Assembly: GCA_902629935.1 (NCBI GenBank)
Contig: CACOSU010000004.1
Location: forward strand, 53,510 to 117,509
Direction: 5' to 3'
Source: an uncultured Pelagibacteraceae bacterium
GTDB lineage: Bacteria > Pseudomonadota > Alphaproteobacteria > Pelagibacterales > Pelagibacteraceae
DNA length: 64,000 nt
Positions 41,868-50,385 of this stretch are shown in pieces; positions within the stretch are counted from its first letter, which is position 1; every line of letters starts with the position of its first letter. The position numbers and the translations under genes are program-made. The notes beneath the pieces were generated by a model. It ran no database searches and was not told the DNA's origin. It worked only from the letters and a program-made list of their open reading frames with translations.

Positions 41868-42923
41868 TTATAAATATAAATTCAAAATTTCATATATTTT
41901 TTTATTACCCTCCTCATTAAAATGAGGATCCCCTGGAATATAATACTTTTTCATAACTTCTTCTTTTGAAGAATAATTTAATTCATTAAAAAAGACGTTG
42001 TAAGCATCAATAAAATTAATACATTTATTTATACAAAATTCTTCCCATGTCTTTCTATAGAGAGAATTTTTTTTATCATATTTAATAGACACTTGATGTG
42101 GATAAATTAAAATTGAAAATTGAATATCATTATCTTTTAGATAATTATAAATCTCAGTCATTTTTTTTAAATGAATATTAAGTTTTTCATCTAAATTTTT
42201 ATAATTTAAATCATAAGACCACGATGCTCTATTATTTTTATATTCTAAATGATTTACATTTAATTGATTTTTAAGAATAATTTTTACAAACCAATTAATC
42301 TTTTTAAAAATAATATAAGTAATTGGTAAATTATAGATTAGTTTTTTTTTAATTTTTTCTTTTAATTCATATCTAAAATTTTTTTCTTCATAGATTTTGT
42401 TTCTAAATTTTAAGCTTCTAACCCAATCATCTTCTAAATCACTTAAATCTACCGCAACTATTATATGATTAAATTTTATAATTTTATTTGAAATTAAATG
42501 TTTTATTTTTTTTAAATAAATATAAGGTGAATATGAGGCCACACCAAGATTTACTAAATCTAGGTTTTTTTTACTTTTTAACATTCCTGCAAATGTTTTT
42601 TCAAAAGGGAGACCTATACCTTCTGTAAAACTGTCACCAATAATTGCAATCTCATATGTTTGTTTTTCTTTATCAAAACAATTAAACTTAAACCCTCTAT
42701 TATCAGTACAAAGTTTATAATATTGGTCACCCCATACCGCATAGTCTACATTTAAATTTTTTTCAAATGAATATTCGTAATGGTCATTTGATACTCTTAT
42801 TAATTCTTCAAGATATATTAATCCTATTTTTTTTAGGAATCTTTCACCAATTAAAAAATCTAATGTTAAAAATAAAAATGATGTTATTAAAAATACAAAA
42901 TAAAAATTTTTTATTCTTTTCAA
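41868..42923 (-). CDS. SGNH-hydrolase/acyltransferase-like membrane-anchored protein
   Basis: 351 residues. One N-terminal membrane helix (FYFVFLITSFLFLTLDFL, about 7-24), then IAIIGDSFTEGIGLPF (about 92-107) with the GDS nucleophile Ser, and DPHFNEEGNKKIYEIL (about 331-346) with the Asp-x-His pair. This is the SGNH fold, used in O-acetyl transfer or ester hydrolysis on glycans. Its stop is one base from the xsc start and it leads the carbamoyltransferase operon, supporting a surface-modification role. Confidence 0.8.
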   Translation of the reverse strand: MKRIKNFYFVFLITSFLFLTLDFLIGERFLKKIGLIYLEELIRVSNDHYEYSFEKNLNVDYAVWGDQYYKLCTDNRGFKFNCFDKEKQTYEIAIIGDSFTEGIGLPFEKTFAGMLKSKKNLDLVNLGVASYSPYIYLKKIKHLISNKIIKFNHIIVAVDLSDLEDDWVRSLKFRNKIYEEKNFRYELKEKIKKKLIYNLPITYIIFKKINWFVKIILKNQLNVNHLEYKNNRASWSYDLNYKNLDEKLNIHLKKMTEIYNYLKDNDIQFSILIYPHQVSIKYDKKNSLYRKTWEEFCINKCINFIDAYNVFFNELNYSSKEEVMKKYYIPGDPHFNEEGNKKIYEILNLYL

Positions 42924-44702
42924 TTAAATCAATTGTTTTTGTGGTTTCATGTCTGATTTATTAATACCCGCAACTCTAACAGGTTTTTTCATTGCATCTC
43001 TTCTAAATGGTTCTCCAAGTTCTTGATTTAGTATTACTTCAATAAATGTAGTAATTCCTTTCTTCTGGTCCTCGCAAGATTGTTTAATTGCTGCAGTTGT
43101 TTCTTCCATTGTATTAACAGTAATTCCTTTTAAACCACATGCATCAGCAACTTTTGCATAACTTAATTCTGGGTCTAACTCTGTTCCAACAAAATTATTG
43201 TCAAACCATAAAGTTGTATTTCTTTTTTCTGCTCCCCACTGATAATTTCTAAAAATCACCATAGTAATTGCTGGCCATTCTTCACGGGCACAAGAACTCA
43301 TCTCATTCATACTTATTCCAAATGCACCATCTCCTGCAAAACCAATAACTGGTGTATCAGGACAACCTATCTTTGCACCCAAGATCGAGGGGAAACCATA
43401 TCCACATGGGCCAAAAAGACCTGGAGCTAAATACTTTCTTGGTTTTTCAAAAGTAGGATAAGCATTTCCAATAGCACAATTGTTTCCAATATCACTTGAT
43501 ATAATTACGTCCTCAGGCATTCCAGCTTGAATAGCTCTCCACGCTTGTCTTGGAGACATTCTATCTTTATCTCTTTCTCTTGCTTCTTTGTTCCAAACTG
43601 TACCTTCGTCATCATCTTCATGATCTAAACTTGATAATTTTTGTAACCAAGCAGATTTTGTTTGGTGAATTAAATCTTTTCTTTTTTGTCTCTCAGTATC
43701 TCCAGCATTAGAAGATAGTTTTTCTAATATCTGTTTTGCTACTAATTTTGCATCACCACTAATTCCAACTGTAACTTTTTTTGTAAGACCTATTCTATCT
43801 GGATTCATATCTACTTGAATTATATTTGCATTTTTTGGCCAATAATCAATTCCATAACCAGGTAAAGTAGAAAAAGGATTTAGTCTTGTTCCCAAAGCTA
43901 AAACAACATCTGCTTTAGAAATTAATTCCATTGCAGCTTTGGATCCATTATATCCTAACGGTCCTACAGCTAACGGATGGCTACCTGGGAAACTATCATT
44001 ATGTTGATAACCAGAACAAACAGGTGAGTCTAATTTTTCAGCAAGTTTTTTTGTTTCTTCAATTGCCCCGCCTATAACAACTCCTGCCCCAGATAAAATT
44101 ACTGGAAACTTTGCGTCTGATAATAGTTTTGCAGCTTTATCTATCGCCTCAGCTCCACCACCTTGTCTTTCTAATCTTACAATTGGTGGTAATTCAATAT
44201 CAATAACTTGGGTCCAATAATCTCTTGGTACATTTATTTGTGCAGGCGCCGAACCTCTGATAGCTTTTTCTATTACTCTATTCAAAACTTCTGCCATTCT
44301 GGATGGGTCTCTAACTTCTTCTTGATAGCAAACCATATCTTTAAATAAATTCATTTGTTCAACTTCTTGAAAACCACCTTGCCCCATTGTTTTGTTTGCA
44401 GCTTGAGGCGTAACTAATAAAAGTGGTGTATGATTCCAATAAGCAGTTTTAATTGGTGTAACTAATCCAGTAATTCCTGGTCCATTTTGAGCGATGACCA
44501 TTGACATTTTTCCAGTAGATCTTGTGTAACCATCTGCAATTAGGCCACCATTTGTTTCATGAGCAACATCCCAAAATGTTATACCTGCATCAGGGAAAAT
44601 ATCTGAAATTGGCATGAAAGCTGAACCAATTATTCCAAAAGCATGTTCGATGCCGTGCATTTGTAAAACTTTTACAAAAGCTTCTTCTGTCGTCATTTTC
44701 AT
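42924..44702 (-). CDS. xsc: Sulfoacetaldehyde acetyltransferase
   Basis: 592 residues, ThDP-dependent. HETNGGLIADGYTRSTGKMS (about 44-63) has the ThDP Glu; NGPGITGLVTPIKTAYWNHT (about 73-92) and GGFQEVEQMNLFKDMVCYQE (about 109-128) match Xsc more than acetolactate synthase; GFAGDGAFGISMNEMSSCAR (about 454-473) is the GDG magnesium motif. The enzyme converts sulfoacetaldehyde and phosphate to acetyl phosphate and sulfite, the last step of taurine and isethionate breakdown. Sulfite-handling genes lie just beyond. The precise substrate assignment is by family resemblance. Confidence 0.88.
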   Translation of the reverse strand: MKMTTEEAFVKVLQMHGIEHAFGIIGSAFMPISDIFPDAGITFWDVAHETNGGLIADGYTRSTGKMSMVIAQNGPGITGLVTPIKTAYWNHTPLLLVTPQAANKTMGQGGFQEVEQMNLFKDMVCYQEEVRDPSRMAEVLNRVIEKAIRGSAPAQINVPRDYWTQVIDIELPPIVRLERQGGGAEAIDKAAKLLSDAKFPVILSGAGVVIGGAIEETKKLAEKLDSPVCSGYQHNDSFPGSHPLAVGPLGYNGSKAAMELISKADVVLALGTRLNPFSTLPGYGIDYWPKNANIIQVDMNPDRIGLTKKVTVGISGDAKLVAKQILEKLSSNAGDTERQKRKDLIHQTKSAWLQKLSSLDHEDDDEGTVWNKEARERDKDRMSPRQAWRAIQAGMPEDVIISSDIGNNCAIGNAYPTFEKPRKYLAPGLFGPCGYGFPSILGAKIGCPDTPVIGFAGDGAFGISMNEMSSCAREEWPAITMVIFRNYQWGAEKRNTTLWFDNNFVGTELDPELSYAKVADACGLKGITVNTMEETTAAIKQSCEDQKKGITTFIEVILNQELGEPFRRDAMKKPVRVAGINKSDMKPQKQLI

Positions 44703-44785
44703 AAGTTTAAACTTTCAATAAATCTGAATGTGAAGTTATTCAATATATTAAAGAATTATATTGTCAATTAATTTTAAAAATTTTT

Positions 44786-46072
44786 TTATCTCGATGATGT
44801 TTCCCTTAATAAGATATTTGCTATTAATTCATACCCCTTTTCATTGAAATGTCCATAAAATCTGAAAGGTAAAAGTGATAAAGGATCAGCATTTTCTTCA
44901 AGAAGAATTTTTTTTAAATCTATAATCGGTATATTTAAATCATTAACAACTTTTATAATATTTTCATAATATTGATCTTTTTTTACTTTAATTTTTTCTT
45001 TTTTATCTATTGTTTTAGGGTCTAAATAATAAGAAGGAACATAAACAAAATAAAAGTTTGCATTTTTTTTAAGACTGACATCATTAATTAAACCAATAAT
45101 AAATTTGAATTCTTTATTTATAAAATCATCGAAAACATTCTCTGTAGAAAAAGAACTAATTTGACTCATTTCTTTATTTGTAAAAGATCTTAAAATTTTG
45201 TTCTTAAATCTTATTGTTCTATGTAGCTTAAAAAATTTAATAAAAGATTTTTTTTTATTATTAATATTTTCGTTTTCAAAATTTTTATATCTTAAAACTA
45301 AATCTAAAAATTTTTTTTCAAATTGTTCATCTACTAGAAATTGTAATTCAGCAAGATTTTGTTTAAAGTTTTTATCCAAAATGTATTTTATCAAAATTTC
45401 ATCATTAAGTTCTGAAAATAAATCTTGAATATCGTTTCCAGAGGTATGGATATAAATTATATTTTTAACATCAACTAAATCAATATATTCTCTCAAAATA
45501 GCGTAATTTTTTAATGGTCCATTTCCTCCACGACCTAAATTAAGAACATTTTCTTTTTTTGTTAATTTTTTTAAATTACCTGCAATATTATCATTTTCAT
45601 TTACACAAAACCCCTCTGCGAATGAGTCTCCAATAATTACGTAATCATATTTTGATTTCCAGTTAGTTGGGTTATTAAAACCATAATTATCTGAAGTGTA
45701 TTTTGCAAAGTAACCATTTTCATTACACAATAAAGTATTGCTATTAGAAATACCTGATAATGGAAAAACTTTGAGTCCATCTTTTAATTTAAATGAAGAA
45801 TCTAAATGAGTATTATAACCAGTTGAAGTAGTTGATAATTTAATATTTTGCTCTGTTTTTTTTAAATTTAAATAAAACTCTATTAAATTTCTATTATCGA
45901 AATTTTCATTTTTTTTTTTTTCGTCAAGTAATTTATTTATTTCTGTCATGTTATTTTTTTTATCTAAATCTGTTAAAATAAATAACAACTCAATTAAAAT
46001 TAACGCAAAATATATTGATATAATTGGAACTAATATGTTTAAAATTTTAATTTTTTTAAAAAACAATGACAT
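44786..46072 (-). CDS. Second SGNH-hydrolase-like membrane-anchored protein
   Basis: 428 residues. N-terminal membrane helix (NILVPIISIYFALILIELLF, about 12-31), then YDYVIIGDSFAEGFCVNEND (about 141-160) with the GDS Ser, NVLNLGRGGNGPLKNYAILR (about 174-193) with the Gly/Asn blocks, and FYGHFNEKGYELIANIL near the C-terminus with the catalytic His. It resembles the 351-aa protein on the other side of xsc. Likely glycan or lipid ester transfer; exact reaction unknown. Confidence 0.72.
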   Translation of the reverse strand: MSLFFKKIKILNILVPIISIYFALILIELLFILTDLDKKNNMTEINKLLDEKKKNENFDNRNLIEFYLNLKKTEQNIKLSTTSTGYNTHLDSSFKLKDGLKVFPLSGISNSNTLLCNENGYFAKYTSDNYGFNNPTNWKSKYDYVIIGDSFAEGFCVNENDNIAGNLKKLTKKENVLNLGRGGNGPLKNYAILREYIDLVDVKNIIYIHTSGNDIQDLFSELNDEILIKYILDKNFKQNLAELQFLVDEQFEKKFLDLVLRYKNFENENINNKKKSFIKFFKLHRTIRFKNKILRSFTNKEMSQISSFSTENVFDDFINKEFKFIIGLINDVSLKKNANFYFVYVPSYYLDPKTIDKKEKIKVKKDQYYENIIKVVNDLNIPIIDLKKILLEENADPLSLLPFRFYGHFNEKGYELIANILLRETSSR

Positions 46073-46158
46073 AAAATAATTTATTATTATTATAAAAAGA
46101 TTTGTTAAATTACTTGATTAGTATATAAGAAATAAAATTATTTAAAAAATCAAAAAAA

Positions 46159-46443
46159 ATGACAACTGATATTATAATTCATGATAAAAAAGACAATGTT
46201 GGTGTGGTTGTAATTGAAAAAATAACTCCTAAACAAAATTGTGCATGTTGGGTAATGGAAGATGATAGTTCAACTAGTATCCAATCTATTGATGAGATTC
46301 CACTTGGGCATAAAATTGCAATGATTGACCTCAACGAGGGTGATACTATTTTAAAATATGGTCATGATATTGGAAAAGTTGTCAAATCTATAAAAAAAGG
46401 TGAACATGTGCATGTTCACAATGTTAAAACTAAAAAATGGTAA
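46159..46443 (+). CDS. suyA: (S)-sulfolactate sulfo-lyase, small subunit (SAF domain)
   Basis: 94 residues of SAF/UxaA-N domain. [19 protein letters not shown] (about 13-31), [22 protein letters not shown] (split; about 46-67) and [14 protein letters not shown] (about 81-94) match the small subunits of altronate/galactarate dehydratase relatives. Paired with the large subunit and a SuyZ-like exporter, this is most likely SuyA, which with SuyB splits 3-sulfolactate to pyruvate and sulfite. A sugar-acid dehydratase remains the alternative. Confidence 0.75.
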   Translation: MTTDIIIHDKKDNVGVVVIEKITPKQNCACWVMEDDSSTSIQSIDEIPLGHKIAMIDLNEGDTILKYGHDIGKVVKSIKKGEHVHVHNVKTKKW

Positions 46444-46445
46444 AT

Positions 46446-47612
46446 ATGGAAATTCCAAAGAGCTTTTTAGGCTATAAAAGAGAAAACGGCAGAGCCGGAA
46501 CAAGAAATCATGTAATTATATTACCAGTAGATGATATTTCAAACGCTTGTGCGGAGGCAGTTGCTAATAACATTAAAGGCACAATTGCTCTTCCTCATTC
46601 TTATGGAAGACTTCAGTTTGGGGCTGACTTAGAACTTCATTTTAGAACAATGATCGGAACTGGTAGTAATCCAAATGTTGCGGCAGTTATTGTAATTGGT
46701 ATTGAGCCAAAATGGACAAAAAGAATAGTAGATGGAATTGCAAAAACAGGCAAACCAGTTGAGGGTTTTCATATTGAGAGAACTGGAGATATTGGGACAG
46801 TAATGAAAGCATCAAAAAAGGCCCAGGAATTTTCACAATGGGCTTCGGAAATACAAAGGCAAGAATGTCCGCTGAGTGACTTATGGATTTCAGTTAAATG
46901 TGGCGAATCTGATACAACTTCAGGATTAGCGTCAAATCCAACTGTAGGAAACTTAATGGAAAAACTTGAACCTCACGGAGTTCATTTATGCTTTGGAGAA
47001 ACTTCTGAACTTACTGGTGCTGAAGAAGTTTGTGCAACAAGAGGGGCAACACAAGAGGCATCAGCAAAGTTTATGAAAACTTGGAATGATTATAACGATT
47101 TTATTTTAAAAGAAGCAACAGATGATTTATCAGAAAGTCAACCAACTGCAGGAAATATTGCTGGTGGATTAACAACTATTGAGGAAAAAGCATTTGGTAA
47201 TTTTCAAAAAATTGGGAATCTAAAATTTATAGATGTTCTAGAACCAGCTGAAGAACCAAAAAAAGGTCCAGGTTTATATTTTATGGACACTTCTTCTGCC
47301 GCCGCAGAATGTATTACACTTCAAGCAGCGGGAGGATTTAATATTCATTTATTTCCAACTGGACAAGGAAATATTGTTGGAAATCCAATAGAACCTGTTG
47401 TGAAATTAACAGCGAATCCACTGACTGCAAAAAGTATGAGTGAACATGTGGATTGTGATGTATCAAAATTACTTTCGAGAGAAATGAATATGTCTGAAGC
47501 AGGGGATGAATTAATTAAAACAACTTTAAGGGTAGCAAACGGAAGATTAACTTGTGCTGAGGCTTTAGGTCACAAAGAATTTGTGATGACTAAGCTTTAC
47601 AGAAGTGCATAA
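46446..47612 (+). CDS. suyB: (S)-sulfolactate sulfo-lyase, large subunit
   Basis: About 388 residues, UxaA C-terminal family. [20 protein letters not shown] (about 6-25) is the family opening, followed by [31 protein letters not shown] (about 155-174) and [18 protein letters not shown] (about 317-334). ATG 46446 matches the usual N-terminus better than the overlapping ATG at 46437. Genes directly downstream are oxyanion exporters, which supports release of sulfite. Confidence 0.76.
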   Translation: MEIPKSFLGYKRENGRAGTRNHVIILPVDDISNACAEAVANNIKGTIALPHSYGRLQFGADLELHFRTMIGTGSNPNVAAVIVIGIEPKWTKRIVDGIAKTGKPVEGFHIERTGDIGTVMKASKKAQEFSQWASEIQRQECPLSDLWISVKCGESDTTSGLASNPTVGNLMEKLEPHGVHLCFGETSELTGAEEVCATRGATQEASAKFMKTWNDYNDFILKEATDDLSESQPTAGNIAGGLTTIEEKAFGNFQKIGNLKFIDVLEPAEEPKKGPGLYFMDTSSAAAECITLQAAGGFNIHLFPTGQGNIVGNPIEPVVKLTANPLTAKSMSEHVDCDVSKLLSREMNMSEAGDELIKTTLRVANGRLTCAEALGHKEFVMTKLYRSA

Positions 47613-47621
47613 GATTTCTTC

Positions 47622-48707
47622 GTGCCATTTAATTTTCAAAATATAAAAGCAGTTATTCCAGGCATCTGCTTAGCATTAATTTTTTGTTTGTTTTCACAAG
47701 GTATAAATAATGTTATCGCAATTGAAATTTTTGGAACTATTAAAAGCCCAATTTCAACAGTCTTAATAGCTATTTTACTTGGAATTATAATGGGTAATGC
47801 ATTTACTCCAAGACCAGGCATGATGATTGGTTTAGATTTTACACAACAATATATTTTAAAATTAGGAATAATTTTTTTAGGTATTAGATTGAGTTTTGCT
47901 GATTTTATTAAATTTGGCTCAATAGCAATTCCTCTCGTTGTAATTTGTATTTTGGGAGTATTAATATTAATTAAACTTCTCATCAAAAAAGTCCCTATAT
48001 CATCAAAAATGTCTTACCTAATTGCCATAGGCACTAGCGTTTGTGGTGCTACTGCAATTGTAGCAACTGCTCCAGTCATTAATGCAAAAAAAACAGAGGT
48101 TGCTTATGCTATAGCTAATATTACATTTTTTGGGGTGATTGCCATGTTGGTTTACCCCTATTTTGCAGAATGGTATTTTAATAATAATGGTGTGGAAGCT
48201 GGGTTATTTTTAGGAACTTCAATTCATGAAACTTCTCAAGTTGCTGCTGCAGGATTGATTTATGATCAACAATTTAATAATCCTGAAACTTTAGACGTGG
48301 CAACAGTAACAAAATTAATTAGAAACACTTTTCTAGTAATTCTTATTCCGTTATTTGCCTACCTATACAATAGAGGTGAATTTAAAGAACAAAAATACTC
48401 AATATTAAATATTTTTCCATATTTTGTACTTGGTTTTATTGGCATGATAATTTTGAGAAATTTGGGAGATCAATTCTTTCTATTTGAAAATAATAATTTT
48501 TATGCTTGGTCAAAATTTATTGAATATTTAAAGATACTTGCAACTGTATTTTTAACAATGGCAATGGCAGCAGTAGGAATTTCAATAAACTTAAGTGAAC
48601 TTAAATCAATGGGATATAAACCATTTGTAGTTGGTTTAATTGCAGCAGTAACGGTTGGAATTATTAGTTTAATATATATAGAAACTTTAAAAAATTTTTT
48701 AATTTAA
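47622..48707 (+). CDS. YeiH/SuyZ-type sulfite or sulfate exporter
   Basis: 361 residues, ten to eleven spans, PF03601-type. AILLGIIMGNAFTPRPGMMI (about 51-70), the phrase LKLGIIFLGIRLSFADF (about 80-96), IAIGTSVCGATAIVATAPVI (about 133-152) and HETSQVAAAGLIYD (about 201-214) are its conserved motifs. SuyZ in sulfolactate degraders belongs to this family. A GTG codon at 47622 starts the frame, nine bases after suyB. It converges with the TauE-type exporter (four-base overlap). Confidence 0.8.
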   Translation: MPFNFQNIKAVIPGICLALIFCLFSQGINNVIAIEIFGTIKSPISTVLIAILLGIIMGNAFTPRPGMMIGLDFTQQYILKLGIIFLGIRLSFADFIKFGSIAIPLVVICILGVLILIKLLIKKVPISSKMSYLIAIGTSVCGATAIVATAPVINAKKTEVAYAIANITFFGVIAMLVYPYFAEWYFNNNGVEAGLFLGTSIHETSQVAAAGLIYDQQFNNPETLDVATVTKLIRNTFLVILIPLFAYLYNRGEFKEQKYSILNIFPYFVLGFIGMIILRNLGDQFFLFENNNFYAWSKFIEYLKILATVFLTMAMAAVGISINLSELKSMGYKPFVVGLIAAVTVGIISLIYIETLKNFLI

Positions 48708-49783
48708 GATTTTACCAATATTTTTTTTCTTAAGTTCGAAATAAATCGTCTAATAAATGCTGCTCCAACACCTAAAATAATTGCAAACATAATTGTAAAT
48801 AGTCCATAAAAGAAAGGCATCTCTTTTGAAAAATCAATTATAAATTGAGAAAAGAAATTTAAATTTGAACTAGTTGCATTTATGTTTCCATTTATACTCT
48901 GATCTGCAAAAAATGTATCGTAAGCTATTGCTATGCCTACTATCAGCAACAAAATTGCCAATAAAGCTCTTAAACCAGAACTATCAATTCTTTCTCCTAA
49001 TTTTTGTCCAACCTGAACTCCAATAATTGATCCCACAACTAACATTAGGACTAATAATAAATCTATAGACCCATAATTAAATGAATGAAGAAAAGTAACA
49101 ACAACACTTACAAAAATTGTTACAAATAAAGATGTACCAGGAACTAATTTAGTAGGCATCTTAATTATATAAATCATTGCTGGAACTAAAATAAATGCTC
49201 CTCCAATTCCCATAATGGCTGCAATAAAACCAACTAATAGACCAATTATAATTGGAGTAAAAATACTCTCATACAACTTGGACTTTGGAAATCTCATTCT
49301 TAATGGAAGACCATGTATCCAATAATGAACATGTAATTTTTTTTTTACTACAATATTTTTTTTTGCATTGTCTATTTCACCTAAACTTTCAACCAACATT
49401 AAAGTTCCAATTATCGCTAATATATACATATAAGCCAAAGAGATGACTGTATCAATTTTTCCAATACCTTTAAAATATGTAAAAGTATAAATTCCTAAAG
49501 AAGTTCCGATAACTCCTCCAATTACAATCATTGAACCCATTTTATAATCTAAAGTATTTTTTAAATAATGGGTTGTAGATCCTGAAACTGAAGTAGCTAA
49601 AATATTATTTGCCTCATTAGCAACTGCGTAGGCTGGTGGTATTCCTAAAAATATTAAAAAAGGGGTCATTAAAAAACCTCCACCTACACCAAATAAACCT
49701 GAAAGGACTCCAACAATTGCACTTAATAGTAATATTTCTATTGGATTAACAAAAACCTGTGCAATTGGTAAGAATACATCCAT
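48704..49783 (-). CDS. TauE/SafE-family sulfite exporter
   Basis: 359 residues, eight or nine spans. LSAIVGVLSGLFGVGGGFLMTP (split; about 20-41) and LVGFIAAIMGIGGAFILVP (about 182-200) are the duplicated TauE Gly-rich motifs. A soluble insert of about 40 residues (about 127-168) lies between the halves. It should export sulfite or sulfoacetate-type anions. Transcribed from the same direction as the apr operon; 28 bases upstream ends a small membrane peptide. Confidence 0.86.
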   Translation of the reverse strand: MDVFLPIAQVFVNPIEILLLSAIVGVLSGLFGVGGGFLMTPFLIFLGIPPAYAVANEANNILATSVSGSTTHYLKNTLDYKMGSMIVIGGVIGTSLGIYTFTYFKGIGKIDTVISLAYMYILAIIGTLMLVESLGEIDNAKKNIVVKKKLHVHYWIHGLPLRMRFPKSKLYESIFTPIIIGLLVGFIAAIMGIGGAFILVPAMIYIIKMPTKLVPGTSLFVTIFVSVVVTFLHSFNYGSIDLLLVLMLVVGSIIGVQVGQKLGERIDSSGLRALLAILLLIVGIAIAYDTFFADQSINGNINATSSNLNFFSQFIIDFSKEMPFFYGLFTIMFAIILGVGAAFIRRFISNLRKKILVKS

Positions 49784-49811
49784 AATTAAACCTAATGTTG
49801 TTTAAACCAAC

Positions 49812-49946
49812 TCAGTTAAAAGAGATAAAAGTACCAAGCAATATTACCCCCCAATAAGCGGAAAGTCCGATAATGATTCCAATTTTTAAAAAACTCGTTT
49901 TAAGATTAAATAACTTGTTTAATATTTTTACCCTAGATAACTGCAT
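49812..49946 (-). CDS. Small single-span membrane peptide (44 aa)
   Basis: Frame MQLSRVKILNKLFNLKTSFL then a membrane span (KIGIIIGLSAYWGVILLGTF) and a short end. It occupies most of the 230-base space between the apr operon's last gene and the TauE-type exporter, on the same strand. A basic cytoplasmic N-terminus and one helix suggest an inner-membrane subunit. GGAG stands three bases before the ATG, closer than usual. Function unknown. Confidence 0.5.
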   Translation of the reverse strand: MQLSRVKILNKLFNLKTSFLKIGIIIGLSAYWGVILLGTFISFN

Positions 49947-50013
49947 CTACTCCGTCATTACACCTACAGCGCTAATTGTCAAACAATTATTTATTATTAA
50001 GGAATTTTTTTGT

Positions 50014-50364
50014 TTAATAGATAGTGGCCCCAAAAACTTTAACAACATCGTCTTCAACCCCTAAGACCAATCTTCCAAGAAACTCACCTGGTATCTCTTT
50101 ATTAGTCTGTTTAATTAGAATAGTTATATGGTCACCTCTCCTAAGGCATCCGAATGGTTCAAATGTCTCTTTAAGATTAGTAATTAGCTTATTATTAGCC
50201 CACTGTTTACCAAGCTCTACTTCGTTAGCACCGAAGAGCATCTGAGTAGAAAAATCTCTAGTAAATCCACCATAATCTTTAAGATTAGATGATTTAACTA
50301 AATTATCCCAAATCGGTTTAGCTAATTCAAATATTTCATCATCTGTTTTAGATAGAATATCCAT
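50014..50364 (-). CDS. Conserved-looking protein of unknown function in apr operon (116 aa)
   Basis: 116 residues, soluble, MDILSKTDDEIFELAKPIWD, then KDYGGFTRDFSTQML and FGCLRRGDHITILIKQTNKE and a C-terminal VLGVEDDVVKVFGATIY. No Cys cluster or nucleotide motif is visible (one Cys). It starts 21 bases after the aprA stop and ends the apr gene set. Position suggests an accessory or regulator of sulfite oxidation, but no direct evidence exists. Confidence 0.72.
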   Translation of the reverse strand: MDILSKTDDEIFELAKPIWDNLVKSSNLKDYGGFTRDFSTQMLFGANEVELGKQWANNKLITNLKETFEPFGCLRRGDHITILIKQTNKEIPGEFLGRLVLGVEDDVVKVFGATIY

Positions 50365-50385
50365 TTGATTTAAATTATGTGTGTA

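Noticed and set aside
47636..47986. 116-aa minus-strand ORF within the YeiH-type exporter
   Set aside because: Antisense shadow of a membrane protein; Ile/Pro-rich with no start context.
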